Shown: piece after piece, positions 15,247 to 21,919 of the stretch
How positions within the stretch are numbered: the stretch's first letter is position 1
Layout of the letters: every line of letters starts with the position of its first letter
Source: an uncultured Alphaproteobacteria bacterium
Lineage (GTDB): Bacteria; Pseudomonadota; Alphaproteobacteria; Rhizobiales; Pleomorphomonadaceae
Assembly: GCA_937900425.1 (NCBI GenBank)
Contig: CALCDT010000328.1
Span: 1 to 21,919 of the forward strand
Direction of reading: 5' to 3'
DNA length: 21,919 bases
Notes under the pieces: model-generated
Seen by the model: the letters and a program-made list of their open reading frames with translations, nothing else
The model's database searches: none
Told to the model about the DNA's origin: nothing
Translations under genes and position numbers: made by a program

Positions 15247-16416
15247 ATGTCCCGGCAGAATTATCTCTTCACCAGCGAGTCCGTGTCCGAAGGCCATCCC
15301 GACAAGGTCTGCGACCGCATCTCCGACACCATCGTCGACGCCTACCTCGCGGCCATGCCGGAGGCCCGCGTCGCCTGCGAGACGCTCGCCACCACCAACC
15401 GCGTCGTCATCGCCGGCGAGGTCCGCGGGCCCGCCGAGATCGAGGCCGGCGTCGCCGATCTCGCCCGCGCCGCGATCCGCGACATCGGCTACGAGCAGGA
15501 CGGCTTCCACTGGGAGAAGGTGAAGATCGACGTGCTGCTGCACGCCCAGTCGGCCCACATCGCCCAGGGTGTCGACGCCTCCGGCGACAAGGACGAGGGC
15601 GCCGGCGACCAGGGCATCATGTTCGGCTACGCCTGCACCGAGACCCCGGAGCTGATGCCGGCACCGCTGCACTACGCCCACCGCATCCTGAAGCGCCTCG
15701 CCGAGGTGCGCAAATCCGGCGCCGAACCGGCGCTCGGCCCCGACGCCAAGAGCCAGGTCACCCTCGCCTACGAGAACGGCCGTCCGGTGCGCGCGACCCA
15801 GATCGTGCTGTCGACCCAGCATCTCGACGAGAGCCTGACCTCGGCCGACGTCAGGGCGATCGTCGCGCCCTACATCGTCGAATCGCTGCCCGAGGGCTGG
15901 ATCGACGACGACACCGTCTGGCACGTCAACCCGACCGGCAAGTTCGTCATCGGCGGCCCCGACGGCGACGCTGGCCTCACCGGCCGCAAGATCATCGTCG
16001 ACACCTACGGCGGCGCGGCGCCGCACGGCGGCGGCGCCTTTTCCGGCAAGGACCCGACCAAGGTCGACCGGTCGGCCGCCTACGCCGCCCGCTACCTCGC
16101 CAAGAACGTGGTCGCCGCCGGCTTCTCCGACCGCTGCACCATCCAGATCGCCTACGCCATCGGCGTCGCCGAGCCGCTCGCCCTCTACGTCGATCTCCAC
16201 GAGCGCGGCACCGTCGATCCGGCCAGGCTCGAGAGCGTGCTGCGCGACGTCATGAGCCTGACCCCGCGCGGCATCCGCACCCACCTCGGCCTCAACCGCC
16301 CGATCTACGCCCGCACCTCGGCCTACGGCCACTTCGGCCGCACGCCCGACGCCGACGGCGGCTTCTCCTGGGAGAGGACCGATCTCGTCGAGGCGCTGAA
16401 GAGCGCGGTCGGTTGA
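15247..16416 (+). CDS. metK: S-adenosylmethionine synthetase
   Basis: 389 residues, the usual length. It makes SAM from methionine and ATP. All signature blocks are present: SVSEGHPDKVCD (12-23, with His17 at the active site), GAGDQGIMFGYA (118-129), the ATP P-loop-like GGGAFSGKDPTKVDRSAAY (261-279) and a C-terminal HFGR motif. A stretch around SAHIAQGVDASGDKDEGAG (102-120), slightly longer and charged, is typical of alphaproteobacterial MetK. ATG 15247 follows GAGGGG with seven bases of spacing. The trmB start is 14 bp after the stop, so the SAM maker is probably cotranscribed with a SAM user. Regulation may involve the leader hairpin at 15188-15222. Confidence 0.98.
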   Translation: MSRQNYLFTSESVSEGHPDKVCDRISDTIVDAYLAAMPEARVACETLATTNRVVIAGEVRGPAEIEAGVADLARAAIRDIGYEQDGFHWEKVKIDVLLHAQSAHIAQGVDASGDKDEGAGDQGIMFGYACTETPELMPAPLHYAHRILKRLAEVRKSGAEPALGPDAKSQVTLAYENGRPVRATQIVLSTQHLDESLTSADVRAIVAPYIVESLPEGWIDDDTVWHVNPTGKFVIGGPDGDAGLTGRKIIVDTYGGAAPHGGGAFSGKDPTKVDRSAAYAARYLAKNVVAAGFSDRCTIQIAYAIGVAEPLALYVDLHERGTVDPARLESVLRDVMSLTPRGIRTHLGLNRPIYARTSAYGHFGRTPDADGGFSWERTDLVEALKSAVG

Positions 16417-16430
16417 GGGGAGCCGGCGCC

Positions 16431-17189
16431 ATGGCGGCGAGGGGCGACATCGACGACGACGCCCGGGACGGCGGCGCGGACGGGGCCGGAGACGGCACCG
16501 CCGAGCCGGCCGGCTTGCGCGAGGCCGCCTTCTTCGGCCGGCGCAAGGGCCGGCCGCTGCGCGCCGAGCAGGCCGCCCGCTTCGGCGACCTTTATCCGCG
16601 CCTCGCGTTGCCGCTCGAGGCTCCGATCGCCGACCTTTCGGCGCTGTTCCCGCACGCCCCGGCGACCGTCCGGCTCGAGATCGGCTTCGGCGGCGGCGAG
16701 CACCTGATCCACCGGGCCGGCGAGACGCCGGACGCCGGTTTCATCGGCGTCGAGCCTTTCGTCAATGGCATGGCCAAGGCGCTGATGGAAATCGGCCGCA
16801 AGGGTCTTGCCAATGTCCGCCTGTCCGACGCCGACGCCGTCCGGGTCCTCGACGTGCTTCCCGACGCCTCGCTCGATCGCGTCAGCCTGCTCTATCCCGA
16901 TCCGTGGCCGAAGAAGCGTCACTGGAAGCGCCGCTTCGTCGGCCCCGACACCGTCGCCCGCTTCGCCCGGGTGCTGAAGCCCGGCGGCGAGTTCCAGTTC
17001 GCCTCCGACATCGACACCTACGTCGACTGGACGCTGCGCCATCTGCGCGCCCATCCGGCCTTCGCCTGGACGGCGAGATGTGCCGCCGACTGGAAGACGC
17101 CCTTCCCCGGCTGGCCCGGCACCCGTTACGAGGCGAAAGCCCTGCGCGAGGGCCGCACCCCGGCCTATCTGACCTTCGCCAGGCGCTGA
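16431..17189 (+). CDS. trmB: tRNA (guanine-N7-)-methyltransferase
   Basis: 252 residues from ATG 16431, which has GGGGAG at 16417-16422, eight bases away. A TTG at 16413 overlapping the metK stop is possible but has no comparable site. The first 30 residues are Asp/Gly-rich and dispensable-looking. FFGRRKGRPLR (35-45) begins the conserved part. RLEIGFGGGEHL (81-92) binds SAM, GFIGVEPF follows, and PDPWPKKRHWKRRF (156-169) is the TrmB catalytic/tRNA-binding signature. It methylates G46 in the variable loop of tRNAs. Its 3' end converges on the LysE-family gene. Confidence 0.96.
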   Translation: MAARGDIDDDARDGGADGAGDGTAEPAGLREAAFFGRRKGRPLRAEQAARFGDLYPRLALPLEAPIADLSALFPHAPATVRLEIGFGGGEHLIHRAGETPDAGFIGVEPFVNGMAKALMEIGRKGLANVRLSDADAVRVLDVLPDASLDRVSLLYPDPWPKKRHWKRRFVGPDTVARFARVLKPGGEFQFASDIDTYVDWTLRHLRAHPAFAWTARCAADWKTPFPGWPGTRYEAKALREGRTPAYLTFARR

Positions 17190-17201
17190 TACCAAGCTCG
17201 A

Positions 17202-17225
17202 GAAGCCCCGCCCTGTCGGGACTTC
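17202..17225. terminator. Weak hairpin between convergent trmB and the LysE-family gene
   Basis: GAAGCCCCG (17202-17210) pairs with CGGGACTTC (17217-17225) with one mismatch and a six-base loop. It lies 12 bases after the trmB stop and could serve as a terminator from either side. No T-tract follows. Confidence 0.35.
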
Positions 17226-17273
17226 ATGCGCCAAGGGATCGGCGGTTCGGGGATGCTCGGCCGCCGGCCGCCG

Positions 17274-17870
17274 TCACCCCCGGACCGAGAGCATCACGGA
17301 CGCGAGCAGCAGCACCGCGAAGGCGATGTTGAGGGCCCGGTTGGCCTTCGGGTTGCGGAAGGCGCCGGTCAGCAGCCGTCCGGCGAGAAGCCCCGCCGGA
17401 TTGACGAGGGCGAGCACGCCGGCGACGAGCAGGATCTTGACCATCGCGTCGGGGAAAGGGGCGTCCGCGACGAGGACGAAGCCCGAGAACAGCGAGGCCA
17501 TCGCCGCATAGGCCTTCGGATTGACCAGCGACAGCAGGACGCCGTCGCGAAACCGCGGCGCCTTCCGTCCCCCGGTCGCCGGATCGGCCAGCGGCGGCGC
17601 CGTCGCGATCCGGAAGGCGAGCCAGGCGAAATAGACCGCCGCCGCGATCATCGCCGCGAGGCGCAGCGGCGGATAGGCGCTCGCCGCACCGGCGACGCCG
17701 CTGCCGGTCATGGCCATCACCGCCACCATGCCGAGGTTGAGGCCGGCGAGATAGCGCATCGAGGCGGCCGGTCCGAAGGCGGCGCCGGCGGCGGCGAGGC
17801 TGAGGGTGTTCGGTCCGGGGCTGCCGGTGAGGGCGAAGGCGGCGATCACGAAACCGGCGACGGCATCCAT
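17274..17870 (-). CDS. LysE/RhtB-family amino-acid exporter
   Basis: 198 residues with about six hydrophobic segments. The N-terminal family signature is FALTGSPGPNTLSLAAAGA (12-30), with the SPGPN motif at 17-21. SLVNPKAYAA around 115-124 is the second conserved block, and the protein ends with a hydrophobic helix and SVRG. Members export lysine, threonine, homoserine or other small amphipathic molecules; the substrate here cannot be assigned. ATG 17870 has GGAGG five bases upstream on the minus strand. It is the only minus-strand gene in the right two thirds of the window, and looks like an independent single-gene unit inserted between trmB and the rimP operon. Confidence 0.88.
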   Translation of the reverse strand: MDAVAGFVIAAFALTGSPGPNTLSLAAAGAAFGPAASMRYLAGLNLGMVAVMAMTGSGVAGAASAYPPLRLAAMIAAAVYFAWLAFRIATAPPLADPATGGRKAPRFRDGVLLSLVNPKAYAAMASLFSGFVLVADAPFPDAMVKILLVAGVLALVNPAGLLAGRLLTGAFRNPKANRALNIAFAVLLLASVMLSVRG

Positions 17871-18017
17871 CCGAACCTCCTCGACGGGCCTTCCGGCCGA
17901 TCCCCTCCGGTGGCGGGACGGCCGGAAGGCTGGTTCCGGGCCGGGACTATGACACCGCCCGCCGGGCCACCGCCAGAGCGGCGAGGCGGTGGGTGCGGGC
18001 GAATTGCGCCGCGCGCC

Positions 18018-18046
18018 CTTGATTTCCGGCGCTCCATCCGTATATT
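18018..18046 (+). promoter_or_regulatory. Promoter of the rimP-nusA-rnpM-infB operon
   Basis: CTTGAT (18018-18023) is followed after 17 bases by TATATT (18041-18046), embedded in an AT-rich patch that stands out in this GC-rich sequence. Transcription would start near 18053, leaving about 113 bases before the preferred rimP start. This is the best sigma-70-type promoter in the window. Confidence 0.65.
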
Positions 18047-18165
18047 GCGCTCATTCATCACAGCTTGATGCGCTCATGGAGAGCGGATTGAGGGTGGGTT
18101 CCTCCGGGGCCCGCTCTTTTCGGCATAGCAACGGCGCTGCGGCGCGAAACGAGGACGAGCGGACC

Positions 18166-18828
18166 TTGACGGCGAACACCGAAGACGACGACGGCATCGA
18201 TCTCCCCGACGCGGATCTCTCCGATCCCGGCGAGGACGTCGTCGGCGGGGAGATCGCCTCGATGGAGGGCCGGGCGCCGACCTTCGCCGCCCCGCTCGAC
18301 GAGCCGCGCTTCACCCGCGAGACCGGTCCCGCCGCCCGCGTCGCCGCGATCATCGATCCGATCCTCGCCGATCTCGGCTACCGCCTCGTCCGCGTCCGCC
18401 TCTCCGGCCTCAACGGGCTGACGCTGCAGATCATGGCCGAGAAGCCCGACGGCACCATGGCGGTGGAGGACTGCGAGGCGGTGAGCCGGGCGATCTCGCC
18501 GGCGCTCGACGTCGAGGATCCGATCGACAAGGCCTACCACCTCGAAGTCTCCTCGCCGGGCATGGACCGCATTCTCGTGCGCGAGAGCGACTTCCGCCGC
18601 TGGGCGGGCCACGAGGCGCGGATCGAGCTGGCCGTGCCGCTCGCCGGCCGCAAGCGCTTCCGCGGCTGGATCCTCGAGCCGGTCGACGGGCAGGGCGGCG
18701 TGCGCCTGCTGCAGTCGCTTGAGGACGGGACGCAGGAAGTCCGTTTCCCGCTCGCCGACGTTGAGGAGGCCCGGCTCGTCCTCAACGACGCGCTGATCAA
18801 GGCCTCGCTCAAGGCCGGCAAGGACTGA
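18166..18828 (+). CDS. rimP: Ribosome maturation factor RimP
   Basis: 220 residues from TTG 18166, which has GAGGACGAGCGG upstream. Other in-frame starts are ATG 18076 and ATG 18262; only residues from about 48 on (RFTRETGPAARVAAIIDPIL) are clearly conserved. IIDPILADLGYRLVRVRLSG (62-81) is the N-terminal domain. VEDCEAVSRAISPALDVEDPI (100-120) and YHLEVSSPGMDRILVRESDF (124-143) are family blocks, and an Sm-like C-terminal domain follows (FRGWILEPVDG). RimP helps assemble the 30S subunit. The first 45 residues are acidic (NTEDDDGIDLPDADLSDPGED), an addition not found in the short E. coli form. It is the first gene of the operon. Confidence 0.9.
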   Translation: MTANTEDDDGIDLPDADLSDPGEDVVGGEIASMEGRAPTFAAPLDEPRFTRETGPAARVAAIIDPILADLGYRLVRVRLSGLNGLTLQIMAEKPDGTMAVEDCEAVSRAISPALDVEDPIDKAYHLEVSSPGMDRILVRESDFRRWAGHEARIELAVPLAGRKRFRGWILEPVDGQGGVRLLQSLEDGTQEVRFPLADVEEARLVLNDALIKASLKAGKD

Positions 18829-18834
18829 GCCCTC

Positions 18835-19011
18835 GTCCGCCGGCCCCGCGAGGGGGCGGGGCGGACATCCCCGGCCGCAGAGCGGCCGGAACGACGCCGC
18901 GGGCGGTCCCGGACCGGGACCCGCCGCGGCACGGACCACAACCCGCCGGCGCCGCCGGCGACGTGACGACGATCCGCCCGATCCGACGAGGCGGCCGGCC
19001 GCGCAGCGGCC
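18835..19011 (+). repeat. Cluster of five GC-rich hairpins between rimP and nusA
   Basis: Five separate inverted repeats lie in the 199-bp gap. (1) 18835-18866: GCCCCGC/GCGGGGC with flanking GTCC/GGAC. (2) 18871-18889: CCGGCCGC-AGA-GCGGCCGG, perfect. (3) 18896-18911 with 18915-18930: 16 bp with two mismatches and a GAC loop. (4) 18944-18960: CGCCGGC-GCC-GCCGGCG, perfect. (5) 18997-19011: GGCCGC-GCA-GCGGCC, perfect. Four of the five have three-base loops. The nusA ribosome binding site GGGAGAAG follows directly. NusA itself acts on hairpins, so an autoregulatory leader is possible, but high GC content makes chance stems common. Confidence 0.6.
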
Positions 19012-19027
19012 TAGGGAGAAGACGACG

Positions 19028-20680
19028 ATGGCAGTGAGTGCGAACCGGCTGGAACTGCTCCAGATCGCCGACGCGGTCGCCCGGGAGAAGCTGATCGACC
19101 GGCAGATCGTGATCACCGCGATGGAGGACGCCATCCAGAAGGCGGCCCGCTCGCGCTACGGTCAGGAGACCGACGTGCGCGCCGAGATCCATCCGCGCAC
19201 CGGCGAGATCAAGCTGCAGCGCCTGCTCCAGGTGGTCGAGGCGGTCGAAAATCCGGCGACCGAGATCGACCTCGCCGAAGCCCAGCACCGCAATCCCGGC
19301 GCCCGCGTCGGCGACTTCATCGCCGAGCCGCTGCCCCCGGTCGACTTCGGCCGCATCGCCGCCCAGTCGGCCAAGCAGGTCATCGTCCAGAAGGTCCGCG
19401 AGGCCGAGCGCGACCACCAGTACGACGAATTCAAGGACCGCGTCGGCGAGATCATCAACGGCGTCGTCAAGCGGGTCGAATACGGCAACGTCATCGTCGA
19501 CCTCGGCCGCGGCGAGGCGATCGTGCGCCGCGACGAGCTGATCCCGCGCGAGGCCTTCCGCTACGGCGACCGCATCCGCGCCCTGATCCACGACGTTCGC
19601 CGCGAGCAGCGCGGGCCGCAGGTGTTCCTGTCGCGCACCCATCCCCAGTTCATGGCGAAGCTGTTCGCCCAGGAGGTGCCGGAGATCTACGACGGCATCA
19701 TCGAGATCAAGTCGGTCGCCCGCGACCCGGGCTCGCGCGCCAAGATCGCGGTCATCTCCAAGGACAGCTCGATCGACCCGGTCGGCGCCTGCGTCGGCAT
19801 GCGCGGCAGCCGCGTCCAGGCCGTGGTCGGCGAGCTCCAGGGCGAGAAGATCGACATCATCCCGTGGAATCCGGACGCGGCGACCTTCATCGTCAACGCC
19901 CTGCAGCCGGCCGAGGTCGCCAAGGTCGTGCTCGACGAGGACGCCGAGCGCATCGAGGTGGTGGTGCCCGACGAGCAGCTCTCGCTCGCCATCGGCCGCC
20001 GCGGCCAGAACGTGCGCCTCGCCTCCCAGCTCACCGGCTGGGACATCGACATCCTGACCGAGCAGGAAGAGAGCGAGCGGCGGCAGAAGGAATTCCAGGA
20101 GCGCACCGAGCTGTTCATGGAGGCGCTCAACGTCGACGAGGTCGTCGGCCAGCTGCTCGCCACCGAAGGCTTCGCCAGCGTCGAGGAGATCGCCTATGTC
20201 GACCTCGACGAAATCGCCTCGATCGAGGGCTTCGACGACGACACCGCCCAGGAGATCCAGGCCCGGGCCACCGAGTTCCTCGACGCGCAGGAGCAGGCCC
20301 GCGACGAGGAGCGCCGCAAGCTCGGCGTCGCCGACGAACTGCGCGAGATCCCCGGCATGACCACGGCGATGATGGTCGCCCTCGGCAAGGACGGCATCCT
20401 CACCGTCGAGGATTTCGCCGGCTGCGCCACCGACGACCTCACCGGCTGGACCGAACGCAAGGGTGGCGACGTCACCCGCCACGCCGGCGCCTTCTCCGAG
20501 TTCGAGGTCAGCCGCGCCGACGCCGAGGCGATGATCATGGCCGCGCGCGTCGCGGCCGGCTGGATCGAGGCGCCGGCCGACGAGGAGGAGGTCGCCGAGG
20601 ACGAAGCCGGCGAGGCCGAGGACGAAATCGGCGAGACCGGCGAGGAGATCGCCGCCGCCGACGAAGAGGCGAAGGCCTGA
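19028..20680 (+). CDS. nusA: Transcription termination/antitermination factor NusA
   Basis: 550 residues. The order is the N-terminal RNA-polymerase-binding domain (1-125, with AMEDAIQKAARSRYG), S1 domain (about 137-200, starting VGEIINGVVKRVEYGNVIVD), KH1 (about 230-282, GMRG loop at 257-260), KH2 (about 300-345, GRRG loop at 323-326), then two acidic repeats of helix-hairpin-helix type (about 365-420 and 433-512, the second with IPGMTTAMMVAL), and a very acidic tail (516-550). NusA modulates pausing, rho-dependent and intrinsic termination, and rRNA antitermination. Both acidic repeats are present as in E. coli; the 35-residue Glu/Asp tail is extra. ATG 19028 follows GGGAGAAG. Confidence 0.98.
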   Translation: MAVSANRLELLQIADAVAREKLIDRQIVITAMEDAIQKAARSRYGQETDVRAEIHPRTGEIKLQRLLQVVEAVENPATEIDLAEAQHRNPGARVGDFIAEPLPPVDFGRIAAQSAKQVIVQKVREAERDHQYDEFKDRVGEIINGVVKRVEYGNVIVDLGRGEAIVRRDELIPREAFRYGDRIRALIHDVRREQRGPQVFLSRTHPQFMAKLFAQEVPEIYDGIIEIKSVARDPGSRAKIAVISKDSSIDPVGACVGMRGSRVQAVVGELQGEKIDIIPWNPDAATFIVNALQPAEVAKVVLDEDAERIEVVVPDEQLSLAIGRRGQNVRLASQLTGWDIDILTEQEESERRQKEFQERTELFMEALNVDEVVGQLLATEGFASVEEIAYVDLDEIASIEGFDDDTAQEIQARATEFLDAQEQARDEERRKLGVADELREIPGMTTAMMVALGKDGILTVEDFAGCATDDLTGWTERKGGDVTRHAGAFSEFEVSRADAEAMIMAARVAAGWIEAPADEEEVAEDEAGEAEDEIGETGEEIAAADEEAKA

Positions 20681-20703
20681 GCGCGGCGCCGGGAGGCGAG
20701 ACG

Positions 20704-21390
20704 ATGCGCGCGGACCGCGCCGACAGCGAGCGCAGCTGCATCGTGACCCGGGCGGCGCAGTCGCCGGAGGGCCTGATCCGTTTCGTCGTCGATCCCGACG
20801 GCCGGGTGGTTCCCGACGTCAGGGAGAAGCTTCCCGGCCGCGGCGCCTGGGTCGGCGCGCGCCGGGAGCTGGTCGAGACCGCGGCGGCCAAGCGCCTGTT
20901 CAACCGCGCCTTCAGGGGCGAGGTCGTGGTGCCGCCCGATCTCGCCGGTCTCGTCGACCGGCTGCTCGAGGAGGCCGCGCTGTCGTCGCTGTCGATTGCC
21001 CGCAAGGCCGGGGCCGCGGTGACCGGGGCCTTCAAGGTGGTCGAGGCGGTCGAGGCCGGCAAGGCGATCGCCGTCGTCCACGCCCGCGAGGCCGCCGGCG
21101 ACGGGCGCCGCAAGATCGCCCAGGCGGTGCGCCGCACCGCCGTGGCCGCCGCCGAGGAAGGGGTCGCCGTGCCGGCCGTGCGCACGATCGAGGGAATCTT
21201 CTCGGTCGAGCAAATGGATTTGGCATTCGGCGGGGCAAATGTGATACATGCTGCTCTGCTCGCAGGCGGAGCGAGCCGCAGTTGCCTGAACCGGATCGAT
21301 GCGCTGGCCCGTTATCGCGGCCTCGAGCGGACCGGAACGGAGGGCCTGCCGCCGGAAGGTGACGCCGGAGAACACTCCGGTCCGCTGTGA
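20704..21390 (+). CDS. rnpM: YlxR/RnpM-like RNA-binding protein with L7Ae-like domain
   Basis: 228 residues. The N-terminal YlxR (DUF448) domain is marked by RSCIVTR (10-16), LIRFVVDPDGRVVPD (24-38) and KLPGRGAWV (42-50). The C-terminal part (about 90-190) begins LSSLSIARKAGAAVTGAFKV and resembles the L7Ae/L30e fold that many alphaproteobacterial versions carry fused to YlxR. In Bacillus the YlxR protein, now RnpM, binds RNase P RNA and lowers its activity; the alphaproteobacterial two-domain form is less studied. The family normally sits between nusA and infB, as here. ATG 20704 has GGGAGG at 20691-20696, 23 bp after the nusA stop. The tail from residue 200 is low-complexity. Confidence 0.92.
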   Translation: MRADRADSERSCIVTRAAQSPEGLIRFVVDPDGRVVPDVREKLPGRGAWVGARRELVETAAAKRLFNRAFRGEVVVPPDLAGLVDRLLEEAALSSLSIARKAGAAVTGAFKVVEAVEAGKAIAVVHAREAAGDGRRKIAQAVRRTAVAAAEEGVAVPAVRTIEGIFSVEQMDLAFGGANVIHAALLAGGASRSCLNRIDALARYRGLERTGTEGLPPEGDAGEHSGPL

Positions 21391-21450
21391 GGATCCAGCG
21401 AAGCGTTTCGGCGGCCATGGCCGCGAACGGGCGTTCGGCCGGGGGATGTC

Positions 21451-21486
21451 TCCGCCCGGTCGGGGCCGGAGCGGATCGTATTTTTT
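21451..21486 (+). terminator. Terminator-like hairpin with T6 tract upstream of infB
   Basis: TCCGCCCGG (21451-21459) pairs with CCGG-a-GCGGA (21466-21475, one bulged A) around TCGGGG. After five bases comes a run of six T (21481-21486), the longest T-run I noticed in the window. It sits 60 bases after the rnpM stop and 250 bases before infB. Confidence 0.5.
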
Positions 21487-21611
21487 CGGGCGTCCCTCCG
21501 GCGCGGCCCACGGGCCGGCGCCGCGCGGATGCCGGCATGAGAACGGGTTCCACGGTCTTCGGTCCGGGGAATTCGCCGGGAAGGGGGGCCGGGAGGTCCT
21601 GACCTGGCCCG

Positions 21612-21632
21612 GCTTCGCAAGGTTTGCGAAGC
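21612..21632. repeat. Perfect 9-bp inverted repeat upstream of infB
   Basis: GCTTCGCAA (21612-21620) and TTGCGAAGC (21624-21632) pair perfectly around a GGT loop, about 100 bases before the infB start. It could be a leader hairpin or an operator; there is no T-tract. Confidence 0.6.
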
Positions 21633-21735
21633 ATCGCCGCGACCGGCACCGGCCGGGCGCGACCGCTTCGCGACGGAACAGGCCGGTCCGGCCGGAACGA
21701 CGACGGCCGTTCGAGCCTCTGGGATAGATGACGGT

Positions 21736-21919
21736 ATGAGCGATACGAAGAACAGCGACGACAAGACGATCAGCGTGGCGCCGAAGAAGACCCTCACGGT
21801 TCGGCGCACGGTGGAGCAGGGCACCGTCCGGCAGAGCTTCAGCCACGGGCGGACCAAGGCTGTCGTCGTCGAGAAGAAGAAGTCGCGCGGTGTGCGCGAC
21901 GAGGCTCCGGCCGCCGCTC
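21736..21919 (+). CDS. infB: Translation initiation factor IF-2, N-terminal start (partial)
   Basis: The first 61 codons are present; the gene runs off the right edge. The start reads MSDTKNSDDKTISVAPKKTL, followed by a segment with VEQGTVRQSFSHGRT and KAVVVEKKKSRG. This is the typical alphaproteobacterial IF-2 beginning (TL..RR..EQGTVRQSFSHGR.K.VVVE.KK), and the place after nusA-rnpM agrees. The GTPase and tRNA-binding domains are outside the window. ATG 21736 has no good ribosome binding site. A three-codon frame ATG-ACG-GTA-TGA (21728-21739) ends on it with an ATGA overlap. Confidence 0.92.
   Translation, partial: MSDTKNSDDKTISVAPKKTLTVRRTVEQGTVRQSFSHGRTKAVVVEKKKSRGVRDEAPAAA

Larger units (their letters stand above)
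21391..21735. other. 345-bp non-coding gap between rnpM and infB
   Basis: No frame here gives a protein I recognise; the small open frames are Gly/Arg-rich and look like GC artefacts. The gap holds a 14-bp palindrome GCGGCCATGGCCGC (21411-21424), a small hairpin CGAAC/GTTCG (21424-21437), a terminator-like hairpin with T6 (21451-21486), and a perfect 9-bp hairpin (21612-21632). No promoter with both hexamers was found. Confidence 0.7.

Noticed and set aside
21387..21602. A 71-codon frame starting at GTG on the rnpM stop
   Set aside because: No recognisable protein features; it runs through the hairpin and T6 terminator-like element and has no ribosome binding site.

Overview
The window is chromosomal DNA from a very GC-rich alphaproteobacterium, most likely of the order Hyphomicrobiales (Rhizobiales). 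Four things point there. The third codon positions are overwhelmingly G/C. The gene order tsaB-rimI-mur/fur-plsC-miaB-phoH-ybeY-corC-lnt-XRE regulator-metK-trmB is typical of the order, as is rimP-nusA-rnpM-infB. The dnaQ/secB neighbourhood usually lies close to oriC in this order. The Fur-family protein has the Mur-like sequence of rhizobia. I cannot name the genus.

Layout. (1) 1-3397: the 3' end of dnaQ (+) converges on secB (-), with a shared hairpin terminator between them. The glutaminase gene glsA (+) diverges from secB, and an LtrA-family membrane protein gene (-) converges on glsA. (2) 3538-5528 (-): two RNA-methyltransferase-type genes overlap by 4 bp, a class I SAM methyltransferase followed by a SpoU/TrmH-family protein. 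A near-perfect ParB-binding (parS) sequence lies in the low-complexity 5' part of the first one. (3) 5673-16416 and on to 17189 (+): a long run of tightly packed housekeeping genes. They cover tRNA modification (tsaB, miaB, trmB), protein acetylation (rimI), Mn/Fe-responsive regulation (mur), phospholipid synthesis (plsC), the phoH-ybeY-corC ribosome and stress cassette, lipoprotein acylation (lnt), an XRE regulator (phrR-like) and SAM synthesis (metK). (4) 17274-17870 (-): a LysE/RhtB-type exporter. (5) 18018 to the end (+): the rimP-nusA-rnpM-infB translation/transcription operon, preceded by a good sigma-70-type promoter and cut by the window edge inside infB.

The genes fit together as translation and RNA-maturation functions (tsaB, miaB, trmB, the SpoU and RlmI-like enzymes, ybeY, rimP, infB, rnpM, nusA), with envelope functions (plsC, lnt, secB) and SAM supply (metK, next to SAM users) alongside.

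I see no mobile element, CRISPR array, phage gene, tRNA or rRNA, and no convincing new multigene system. The most interesting signals are non-coding. They are the parS-like site, an ordered stem-loop in the phrR leader, a strong hairpin just before the metK ribosome binding site, a row of five GC-rich hairpins between rimP and nusA, and a 345-bp gap with a terminator-like hairpin just before infB. An in-frame 3 x 24-bp tandem repeat inside plsC is also notable.
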